This document shows positions 1-4,955 of a DNA stretch of 5,247 bases, in pieces. This DNA is from Christensenella sp. UBA4263 (GTDB lineage Bacteria > Bacillota > Clostridia > Christensenellales > Aristaeellaceae). The translations under genes and the position numbers were made by a program. The notes under the pieces were generated by a model. That model searched no databases and was not told the DNA's origin. It saw nothing but the letters and a program-made list of their open reading frames with translations. The DNA lies in contig DGWH01000094.1 of the NCBI GenBank assembly GCA_002395225.1, positions 1 through 5,247 on the forward strand, in the 5' to 3' direction. How positions within the stretch are numbered: the first letter of the stretch is position 1; each line of letters opens with the position of its first letter.

Positions 1-149
1 ATGCGGAAGATGTTGAAAAACAGGACTATTCTTTCCTGGATGAATACCTGCCGTGGAGCGAGAAATTCAAGGAGTATGAATGTTGCAAAGCGGAAGAAGC
101 TCAGAACTTCTATGCTAACATTCAGAAGCCTGCTCAATCCAGTATGTGA
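1..149 (+). CDS. C-terminal end of a probable IS66-type transposase (5' truncated by window)
   Basis: An open frame enters from the left edge (codons in phase with base 3) and stops at TGA 147-149, leaving about 48 residues. The visible tail contains DYSFLDEYLPWSEKFKEYE. The Leu-Pro-Trp-Ser core preceded by an acidic Leu-Asp stretch resembles the short C-terminal domain of IS66-family TnpC transposases, where an LPWN/LPWS motif lies close to the end. The residues after the motif (ECCKAEEAQNFYANIQ) are polar and unremarkable. If correct, the catalytic DDE domain lies upstream of the window and an insertion element ends a short way into it. I could not identify a terminal inverted repeat, because the partner end is not visible. 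The AT-rich composition contrasts with the neighbouring operon and fits a mobile origin. The frame is probably real coding sequence; the family assignment is tentative. Confidence 0.5.
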   Translation, partial: AEDVEKQDYSFLDEYLPWSEKFKEYECCKAEEAQNFYANIQKPAQSSM

Positions 150-361
150 CAGACTTAGGAGAGAATGAATGCTGATGTAGTGTTCTGGCTGAGATTATGT
201 GTATCGCAACCGTATTGCTGCTATCCGCATTCCACAAGGGATTTCTATGCCCATAGCATGGATTGAATATAGGATATTTCACTCGATTGATGGGGAGTGA
301 GCTTTTAGTGTGCTCATTTACACAGCCATTGAAACCATCCTCGAGTTTTTTTGCATGCCTA

Positions 362-414
362 AAAACCAGACATACCCCAGCGAGCTAACAGTTCGCTGGG
401 GTATGTCTGGTTTT
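362..414. terminator. perfect 22-bp hairpin, probable bidirectional intrinsic terminator
   Basis: The arms at 362-383 and 393-414 are exact reverse complements over 22 bases and enclose a 9-base loop (GCTAACAGT). Within the loop GCT can pair further with AGT (one G-U) on the plus-strand RNA. The arms begin with AAAA and end with TTTT; on the minus strand the run is TTTTT. The stem is GC-rich in the middle (CCCCAGCG). This is the layout of a two-way Rho-independent terminator. The T-run on the plus side is short, so efficiency is uncertain. It probably ends transcription coming from the left-edge gene. Confidence 0.7.
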
Positions 415-496
415 GCACCTGTCTATCTACCCTTTACCAAAGAAAGATGTCCATTATGTGATGGGCGAGGAATACGGGCGGCTGGGAACTCCCTGA

Positions 497-622
497 AAGG
501 AAGTCCCTGAGGCAAAAAACAGACGGCACATGCGGTCATCAGCATATGCCGACGAGAATTCCGTGACCGGCAAATCAGTTGTGGCGGGCGGATTCTGCTG
601 TCTGGATGTCCTGGTGGAATAA
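497..622 (+). pseudogene. possible remnant of a sugar-kinase (PfkB-like) N-terminus
   Basis: The plus-strand frame between the stop at 494-496 and TAA at 620-622 ends in the residues SVVAGGFCCLDVLVE. A small-residue/Gly-Gly strand followed by a Leu-Asp-Val-Leu-Val stretch is what the first beta-strand of PfkB-family carbohydrate kinases commonly looks like. Here it stops at once and runs into the terminator. The only ATG in the frame (530-532) has no Shine-Dalgarno sequence, and no kinase body follows. If real, this is a decayed or deleted gene; it may equally be chance. The match rests on about a dozen residues. Confidence 0.2.
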
Positions 623-664
623 AAAAGGCTGACTGGTTTGCATAGAACCAGTCAGCCCTTTTTT
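621..664 (-). terminator. intrinsic terminator of the lacI-type/oxidoreductase/fusion operon
   Basis: A 12-bp perfect stem (627-638 with 646-657) has a 7-base loop (TGCATAG). On the minus strand the stem is followed directly by TTTTTT (complement of 626-621), 31 bases beyond the stop codon of the fusion gene, as expected for the end of that transcript. On the plus strand one C and then six T follow the stem, so it can also stop rightward transcription. Confidence 0.9.
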
Positions 665-695
665 CATAAGACATCCGCCTTCCGAGAGGTGCAGG

Positions 696-2330
696 TCACT
701 TGTGCAGCAGCTCGTAGCTGACGAAGGCGATATGCCTGCTGTCAGCGGCCCAGCTGTTGACGTTGATGGAGCCCTGTCCGCCGAAGAAGGTCAGGAGGCG
801 TTGATCATCACTGCCGTCTGTGTTCATCAGACGCAGTTCCACCCGCATGTTGGGCAGATGTTCATTCGGCTCCAGGTCATCCGGCCCGTAGGAGAGATAG
901 ACCACCTTCTGACCATCCGGCGACACATGCCCGAACCAGTTGTTGCGCCGGGCAAAGGTCATCTGCGTCTGTTCGCTGCCGTCGCGGTTCATGCGCCAGA
1001 CCTGCATCAGGCCACTGCGGGTGGAAATGAACCAGATATGCTTTCCGTCAGGGGAATACTCCGGTCCGTCGTTGAACCCCTCAAAGGTCAGCCGCTTTTC
1101 CTCGCCGCCCTCGAAAGGAATAGTGTAGACGTCGACCGTACGGACTCCGTCAATCTCCCGGAAGGCGCAGTAGGCAAATTCTTTTCCATCCGGAGACCAG
1201 CCATGGAGATAACTTGGTGCGTTAGATGTCACCAGCCGGGGCTGACCGCCGCCGATGGGGAGCACGTAAATCCGGGAGGGGATTCCCTTGTCCCAGTCGC
1301 TGTTGCTGACGGCGATCATGGACTCATCGGGGGAGACCACATGGTCGTTGTTGCAGTCCCCGCACTCACCGGAATCGATCTGCGTCTCCACACCGGTCTC
1401 CGGGTCATAACGGAAGATATGCCCCTGGGAGTTGAAGATCATCTCACGGCTGTTCTTCAGCCAGTTGGGCGCCTCGATCACCCGGTCAAATCGGCGGAGG
1501 GTCCTGATCTCGCCGGTCACCACATCCAGCGTGTTGAGATAGCTGACGGAGGGCTGCCGTTCCTGTGTGCGGGAGGCCAGGGACTGCAGGCTTTCACTGA
1601 GATCCGCCGCCGGATCTTCCCCGAAGACATCCAGATCGACGATCTGCGGGATACCGCTGAAGCGGGCAAACTGCATGCAGGCGGTGAGGTCCAGCTCGCC
1701 TTTGCCCAGGACTGTGGGCACGCCATTCCCGGTGCCCAGCGTGAAATCCTTATAGTGCAGGCTCCGGACGCGGTCTTCCATTCGCCAGAGAAGGGTCTCG
1801 GGATCCTCGCCGCCGGCCAGCACCCAGCCCGCGTCCACCTGCGCGCCGACCTTGCCCATGCACAGGTCGATGAGACGCTCATAGGCGGTCTTTCCGGCGA
1901 AATGGGCGGCAATGTCGTCCTGCTCGTTGTGAATCAGTACCTCCGCTCCGGCTGTTTCCAGTGTTTCCGCCAGCATGGTGTAGGCCAGGGCGGTCTCATG
2001 CAGTGTGGTTTCCGTGAGAACCTGCGGGCTTTTCACCACGAAGTGGCGGATGCCGCAGGTCACCGCCAGTTCCTTCAGTTCCTCGCGCTGGGTAGCCGGA
2101 TTCCATCCCACCAGATGAGCGGAGAAAACCTCCAGTCCCAGGCTGCGGATCTCCTCCGCGTGGGCCTTCAGCCAGTCTGCCGGCCAGAAGACGTGTTCCA
2201 TGCCCGGAATGACGCCGGGCGCCACGCAGGGCTCCACGCTGCTGAAGCCCAGTTCCAGCAGTTCATTCAGTGCGGTCAGGGTGTCCCTGCGGTTGTGCAG
2301 GATCCCATAGAGATTGATTCCGATTTTCAT
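696..2330 (-). CDS. sugar isomerase/epimerase-type TIM barrel fused to TolB-like beta-propeller
   Basis: This 544-residue single frame contains two complete domains. Residues 1-255 are a xylose-isomerase-like/AP-endonuclease-2 TIM barrel (MKIGINLYG start; E33; H72 in FSAHL; IHNE with E136; QVDAGW with D166; LHYKD with H192; final strand IVDLD with D232). The set E136/D166/H192/D232 matches the positions of the metal ligands in ketose 3-epimerase/IolE-type enzymes, with Asp replacing the usual last Glu and Trp169 where D-x-x-H is common. Residues 260-544 carry six TolB/PD40-type repeats (W290, SPDE 333, WSPDG 378, YSPDG 425, VSPDG 469, WAAD 527), the size of a stand-alone propeller protein. 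There is no signal peptide, so it is probably cytoplasmic. AGGAG at 2337-2341, six bases upstream, supports the ATG. It is the last gene of the operon, with the terminator 31 bases downstream. No start codon lies near the domain junction (about 1555-1565), so it is not two adjacent genes. The substrate is unknown; a keto-sugar or glycoside is inferred from the neighbouring oxidoreductase. Confidence 0.88.
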   Translation of the reverse strand: MKIGINLYGILHNRRDTLTALNELLELGFSSVEPCVAPGVIPGMEHVFWPADWLKAHAEEIRSLGLEVFSAHLVGWNPATQREELKELAVTCGIRHFVVKSPQVLTETTLHETALAYTMLAETLETAGAEVLIHNEQDDIAAHFAGKTAYERLIDLCMGKVGAQVDAGWVLAGGEDPETLLWRMEDRVRSLHYKDFTLGTGNGVPTVLGKGELDLTACMQFARFSGIPQIVDLDVFGEDPAADLSESLQSLASRTQERQPSVSYLNTLDVVTGEIRTLRRFDRVIEAPNWLKNSREMIFNSQGHIFRYDPETGVETQIDSGECGDCNNDHVVSPDESMIAVSNSDWDKGIPSRIYVLPIGGGQPRLVTSNAPSYLHGWSPDGKEFAYCAFREIDGVRTVDVYTIPFEGGEEKRLTFEGFNDGPEYSPDGKHIWFISTRSGLMQVWRMNRDGSEQTQMTFARRNNWFGHVSPDGQKVVYLSYGPDDLEPNEHLPNMRVELRLMNTDGSDDQRLLTFFGGQGSINVNSWAADSRHIAFVSYELLHK

Positions 2331-2363
2331 TGTGATCTCCTCATCTCATCTGTGTTGTCAGGG

Positions 2364-2459
2364 TCATTGCCGGAGGAGCCGGATTCGGGCATTGCGGCAA
2401 TTGGCCAACTCATAACCGTTGTTCAGTGTGAAGCCGGTTTCAGGGTTCTCATTTCGCAT
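2364..2459 (-). CDS. possible 31-residue small ORF between oxidoreductase and fusion gene
   Basis: An ATG (complement of 2457-2459) lies 22 bases after the oxidoreductase stop, with GGGAG (complement of 2469-2473) nine bases upstream, a reasonable ribosome binding site. The frame runs to TGA at 2364-2366, about 33 bases before the next start. The peptide begins MRNENPETGFTLNNGYEL and ends in a basic, Arg-rich tail. The TLNNGYEL stretch resembles the first strand of aldo/keto reductases (TLNNG followed by a hydrophobic/Pro-Ile strand). In the next frame the codons after GAG-TTG would read Pro-Ile-Ala-Ala, so this may be the frameshifted or deleted stub of such a gene. Alternatives are a translated leader that couples translation, or chance. 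No other recognisable domain. Confidence 0.35.
   Translation of the reverse strand: MRNENPETGFTLNNGYELANCRNARIRLLRQ
2366..2401 (-). other. weak intercistronic stem-loop
   Basis: ATTGCCG (2366-2372) and CGGCAAT (2395-2401) are exact inverted repeats around a 22-base interior that itself contains GCC/GGC pairing and the direct repeat GCCGGA. No T-run follows, so it is not an intrinsic terminator. It could adjust mRNA stability or expression of the downstream gene relative to the upstream one, or be chance. Confidence 0.25.
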
Positions 2460-2481
2460 TGTTGGTTTCTCCCTGAGGGAT

Positions 2482-3657
2482 TCATCCGTGAACGAGAGAC
2501 ATTTCAGCATCACCGCGGCCGTTTCCAAAATTGGAATAGTAACCGGGCGCCAGTGGCTTCATCCCCTCAAAGCAGGATGTAAGCGATACGGTTTCACCGG
2601 TAGCCGCGGACCGCTCCATGGCCTCCAGGATCTCAAGGCAGTGCAGGCCGTATTCCTTGCTGCAGCGGTTGGGGCGTCCCTGGCGGATCGCGTAAGCCAT
2701 CTCCGCCACGCCCACACCGCGGTGTCCGTAGAAATCAAAGGGAGTGGGGGCCAGTGTGTTCCGCCCGTCGTAACCATGGGTGAAGGGCAGCACGCACTCC
2801 GGCTGTCCGGCATAGATCAGGGAAACCGGACTGTTGAACTTGTCCGGATCGCCCACCTTCAGGATGCCCCGGCTGCCGAATAGCGTGATGTTGTGTTGCT
2901 CGGCGTTAACGGTGTTGCCGTCAAAGTGCACGCTGACCAGCGCACCGGAGGCAAACTTCAGGGAAGCGCTGAGGACGTTGCTGCCTGGGATGATCCAGGG
3001 TTCCGCATCCGCGTTGCGGAAAAGGAACTCGGGTTCATGCCGCTTTGCCGGTGCCCCGAAAGCGTGCACCCGCTCCACAGGGCCCAGCAGGCTGATCAGC
3101 GTGGCGATATAGTAGATTCCAACGTCATATGGCAGAGAGCCGCCATTGCCCCGAAGGAAGGTGAAGGTCTCGGCGTTCAGGGACTGGTTGCGGTTGATCA
3201 CTGCCACACCGGAGGAAATCTCGCCGATCATGCCGGTATCCAGCGCCCGGCGGGCCGTCTGCGTTCCCGCTCCCAGCACGGTATCGGGAGCTGAGCCCAG
3301 ATACAGGCCCTTCGCATCGGCCAGCGCCACCAGTTCCCGGCTCTGATCCACTGTCACGGTCATGGTTTTTTCCGTCCAGACATGCTTGCCAGCTTCCAGC
3401 ATCCGCCTGATCATGTCATAGTGAGCAAAGGCGGGCGTCAGACAGATCACCAGTTCAATCCCGGGATCTGCAGCCACCTCGTCGATGGTCATGACTCTTT
3501 CAATGCCGTACTCGGCGGCTTTCTGCTCGGCCGCGGTCCGGTTCCGGTTCGCCACCGCTGCCAGATCGATGATGCTGAAGAGGTTCTTCAGGTTCTTGAT
3601 ATAGATGTTGCTGATCATACCACAGCCCACAACAGCTGTCGGTACTTTACGCTCCAT
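2482..3657 (-). CDS. Gfo/Idh/MocA-family NAD(P)-dependent oxidoreductase
   Basis: The 391-residue protein has a normal length for the family. The N-terminal Rossmann fold shows VVGCGMIS (residues 9-16, G-x-G) and a second-strand end AVANRNR (34-40). That end has Asn-Arg rather than an acidic residue, so the NAD/NADP preference is open. The EKP-type motif is present as TEKTM (E96, K97), with Thr in place of Pro; Lys97 is the expected catalytic lysine. The C-terminal sheet domain carries GGSLPYDVGIYY (172-183), the active-site D-x-G-x-H region in a variant with Tyr182 at the usual His position. Family members oxidise or reduce sugar ring hydroxyls, often at C3, or inositols. A full Shine-Dalgarno (AAGGAGG, complement of 3666-3672) lies eight bases before the ATG. 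Following the repressor by 33 bases and preceding the TIM-barrel fusion, it probably makes or consumes a keto-sugar handled by that partner. The family call is firm; the substrate is unknown. Confidence 0.92.
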   Translation of the reverse strand: MERKVPTAVVGCGMISNIYIKNLKNLFSIIDLAAVANRNRTAAEQKAAEYGIERVMTIDEVAADPGIELVICLTPAFAHYDMIRRMLEAGKHVWTEKTMTVTVDQSRELVALADAKGLYLGSAPDTVLGAGTQTARRALDTGMIGEISSGVAVINRNQSLNAETFTFLRGNGGSLPYDVGIYYIATLISLLGPVERVHAFGAPAKRHEPEFLFRNADAEPWIIPGSNVLSASLKFASGALVSVHFDGNTVNAEQHNITLFGSRGILKVGDPDKFNSPVSLIYAGQPECVLPFTHGYDGRNTLAPTPFDFYGHRGVGVAEMAYAIRQGRPNRCSKEYGLHCLEILEAMERSAATGETVSLTSCFEGMKPLAPGYYSNFGNGRGDAEMSLVHG

Positions 3658-3690
3658 TGCTGCATCCTCCTTGTTCTTTGGTTGGTCAGG

Positions 3691-4698
3691 TTATGCTTTC
3701 GGCGCAATGACTGTGCCGCGGGAAATATAGTCCGTCTCAATGTCCAGGATCTCTGTGGGCGCTTCCGGGGACTTCCGACGTTTCTCCAGCAGGTTCAGCA
3801 CCGTTTCGCCCAGGCCCACCAGTGAGAGTCCGACAGAGTCGATCGCCGGGGAGAGCGCCTGGGATAGCACATTGTCGTACCCGCAGACGGAAAGGTCGCC
3901 CGGGACGTGCAGTCCGGCAGCGTACGCTGCCTGGAGCACGCCTGCAGCCAGGGTATCGGCTGTGGCCATCACGGCGGTCGGCGGCTCCGGCAGCGCCAGC
4001 AGGGCTTCCATGGCCTCTCTGCCAAAGGAGACCGTGTAGTCACCACAAAGGCGAATCAGTGCGTCGTCCGCCTCGATTCCCGCAGCTGCCAGTGCATCCA
4101 GATAGCCCTGCAGGCGTCGGCTTTCCACGTCCATGTCCGGTTCCCTGGCAATCAGGGCGACGCGGCGGTGACCGGCCCGAATCATGCGTCCCACCGCATC
4201 CCGCACCGCTTCGCGGTCCCGGACCAGCAGACTGTCCGCTCCCTGTTCCGGGTAGCCCCGTTCAATGGCGGCCACCGGGGTTTTGAACCGCCGGAGCAGG
4301 GCAAAGTGTTCATCCGTCACATTTGGTTCGGAGATCAGTACGATCCCGTCCACATGCATGCCCAGCATGGTCTGAAGAATCGCCGCTTCGCCGCCCCGCC
4401 TCTGTGCCTCCAGCGTAATGCAGGTCAGCCCCCTGGCTTCCGCCGCCCGAATGATCTCATCATTAATGCGGTAGTACAGACCGTTGTCGCTCTGCAGCAC
4501 CAGACAGCCGATGATGCCGCTGCGTTGGGCTTTCAGAGCCCTGGCACTCTGGTCCGGCACGTAACCCAGTTCCGAGATGGCCTTCTCGATTCGCTCGCGG
4601 ACCTTCCCGGACACATAGCCGTTGCCATGGATGACACGGCCGACAGTGGCTAAGCCGCAGCCGGCTTCCCTCGCAATGTCCGCCATGGTGACCGTCAT
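3691..4698 (-). CDS. LacI-family transcriptional repressor (probable autoregulator)
   Basis: The 335-residue protein is full length for the family. Residues 4-23 form the LacI helix-turn-helix (VTMADIAREAGCGLATVGRVIHG); the specificity pair equivalent to LacI Tyr17-Gln18 is Leu16-Ala17. The hinge helix SARALKAQ (51-58) has Leu55 placed to intercalate at a central CpG, and both operators upstream have a central CG. From residue 60 on there is a periplasmic-binding-protein-like ligand domain (GIIGCLVLQSDNG; HVDGIVLISEP; PVAAIERG; AGHRRVALIA; PTAVMATADTLAAGVLQAA; SVCGYDN). This points to a small, sugar-like effector. Met1 is preferred over Met5 because AGGAGGTGA (complement of 4705-4713) lies six bases upstream. 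It is the first gene of the operon and its own promoter carries two matching palindromes, so self-repression with release by ligand is likely. Confidence 0.95.
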   Translation of the reverse strand: MTVTMADIAREAGCGLATVGRVIHGNGYVSGKVRERIEKAISELGYVPDQSARALKAQRSGIIGCLVLQSDNGLYYRINDEIIRAAEARGLTCITLEAQRRGGEAAILQTMLGMHVDGIVLISEPNVTDEHFALLRRFKTPVAAIERGYPEQGADSLLVRDREAVRDAVGRMIRAGHRRVALIAREPDMDVESRRLQGYLDALAAAGIEADDALIRLCGDYTVSFGREAMEALLALPEPPTAVMATADTLAAGVLQAAYAAGLHVPGDLSVCGYDNVLSQALSPAIDSVGLSLVGLGETVLNLLEKRRKSPEAPTEILDIETDYISRGTVIAPKA

Positions 4699-4704
4699 CG
4701 ATGC

Positions 4705-4713
4705 TCACCTCCT
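4705..4713 (-). promoter_or_regulatory. full-length Shine-Dalgarno of the lacI-type gene
   Basis: The minus strand reads AGGAGGTGA, a nine-base complement to the 16S rRNA tail, six bases before the ATG at 4698. It fixes the start at the first of two in-frame Met codons. It lies directly beside the downstream operator (4717-4732). Confidence 0.85.
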
Positions 4714-4716
4714 GAT

Positions 4717-4732
4717 ATGGTATCGTTACCAT
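4717..4732 (-). promoter_or_regulatory. downstream LacI-type operator (O2)
   Basis: ATGGTATCGTTACCAT is a 16-bp inverted repeat with one mismatched pair and a central CG. It is identical at 15 of 16 positions to the upstream operator. It spans roughly +4 to +20 of the predicted transcript, so a bound repressor would block promoter escape. The central CpG suits the hinge leucine of the LacI-family protein encoded next to it. Confidence 0.85.
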
Positions 4733-4742
4733 GCGTGATTTG

Positions 4743-4771
4743 ATTATATGGTAACGTTACCATACTGTCAA
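4743..4771 (-). promoter_or_regulatory. consensus sigma-A promoter of the operon
   Basis: On the minus strand TTGACA (complement of 4766-4771) and TATAAT (complement of 4743-4748) are both perfect consensus hexamers separated by exactly 17 bases. The predicted start is near 4736, giving a leader of about 38 bases. The spacer is filled by the perfect operator palindrome. This is a strong promoter that needs tight repression. Confidence 0.93.
4747..4764 (-). promoter_or_regulatory. upstream LacI-type operator (O1), perfect 18-bp palindrome
   Basis: TATGGTAACGTTACCATA is fully self-complementary with a central CG. It occupies the spacer between the -35 and -10 hexamers and overlaps two bases of the -10, so repressor and RNA polymerase cannot bind together. 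Its centre is 31 bp from the centre of O2, close to three helical turns, which places both bound dimers on one face of the DNA. Confidence 0.92.
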
Positions 4772-4913
4772 GAGGAATATTCACCGACAGGTTGCCTGCA
4801 GGAGTCGATTGATTTGATGGACAACGAGACCTTCTGCACGCGGACAGACGGTCTGATTTCAGCGGTCCGGGAGCAAAGTTCCGCCGCATGCACTGCAAAG
4901 CAATAAAATGACA
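4772..4913. other. intergenic spacer between divergent promoters
   Basis: The stretch has no supported gene, no terminator and no clear operator. The only small symmetry is CCTGCAGG at 4795-4802. It separates the minus-strand operon promoter from the plus-strand promoter at 4914-4942, so the two units appear to have independent promoters. Confidence 0.6.
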
Positions 4914-4942
4914 TTGACAAGTGATCATGCGTGGACTATAGT
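4914..4942 (+). promoter_or_regulatory. predicted promoter of the DHFR/RibD-like gene
   Basis: TTGACA (4914-4919) and TATAGT (4937-4942) have 17-base spacing; five of six -10 bases match consensus. The predicted start is near 4949, leaving a leader of about 110 bases before the ATG at 5058. The -10 sits inside a 10-bp palindrome GACTATAGTC (4934-4943), and it lies between two copies of a 12-bp direct repeat. Confidence 0.8.
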
Positions 4943-4955
4943 CAGTGATCATACG
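4920..4955 (+). repeat. direct repeat AGTGATCAT(G/A)CG flanking the -10
   Basis: The copies are at 4920-4931 and 4944-4955, identical at 11 of 12 positions and 24 bp apart. One lies in the promoter spacer and one straddles the predicted transcription start. Each contains the palindrome TGATCA, and a third TGATCA occurs at 4988-4993 in the leader. The position suggests binding sites for an unidentified regulator; the sequence is unlike the ATGGTAACGTTACCAT operators of the neighbouring repressor. Confidence 0.45.

Larger units (their letters stand above)
150..695. other. gene-poor junction between mobile-element remnant and operon
   Basis: No complete gene is supported here. Bases 150-360 are AT-rich and contain only short frames without ribosome binding sites; this could be the terminal part of the insertion element plus scar DNA. 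A perfect hairpin lies at 362-414. Bases 415-620 are GC-richer and hold a broken plus-strand frame: one piece reads DVHYVMGEEYGRLGTP before a stop at 494-496, and a second piece ends at 620-622. The end of the stretch is the operon terminator at 621-664, followed by a 31-base trailer up to the operon's last stop codon. Frames of 66 codons (plus) and 83 codons (minus) that can be opened here run through the hairpins, and I do not regard them as genes. Confidence 0.6.
621..4736 (-). other. predicted three-gene transcription unit (regulator, oxidoreductase, isomerase-propeller fusion)
   Basis: All genes lie on the minus strand, run from one consensus promoter with two operators (start near 4736) and end at a strong intrinsic terminator. 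The gap between regulator and oxidoreductase is 33 bases and holds the next ribosome binding site. The gap between oxidoreductase and fusion gene is 151 bases, contains a possible small ORF, and shows no terminator with a T-run. The regulator is the first gene, so it most likely represses itself together with the enzymes. Confidence 0.75.

Noticed and set aside
245..300. Small inverted repeats (CTATG-CATAG at 245-256; TCACTC-GAGTGA at 279-300) as insertion-element ends
   Set aside because: They are five- to six-base arms expected by chance and do not match the IS66 terminal repeat pattern I know; the partner end is outside the window.
362..414. CRISPR repeat or riboswitch
   Set aside because: There is a single hairpin without repeated units or spacers and no conserved aptamer core; a terminator explains it better.
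310..510. 66-codon plus-strand frame containing CPLCDGRG
   Set aside because: The CxxCxGxG-like motif recalls DnaJ zinc knuckles, but the frame is read straight through the perfect hairpin at 362-414, lacks a ribosome binding site and has only one such motif.
423..674. 83-codon minus-strand frame
   Set aside because: It starts beyond the operon terminator stem, reads through the hairpin, has no Shine-Dalgarno sequence, and its composition (many Arg/Pro/His) is typical of chance frames.
702..2582. 626-codon plus-strand open frame antisense to the fusion gene
   Set aside because: It lies fully opposite a gene with clear domain motifs, has no ribosome binding site or recognisable domain, and open antisense frames are common in GC-rich genes.
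3907..4653. 248-codon plus-strand frame antisense to the LacI-type gene
   Set aside because: It mirrors a well-supported gene and shows no family features or start signals.
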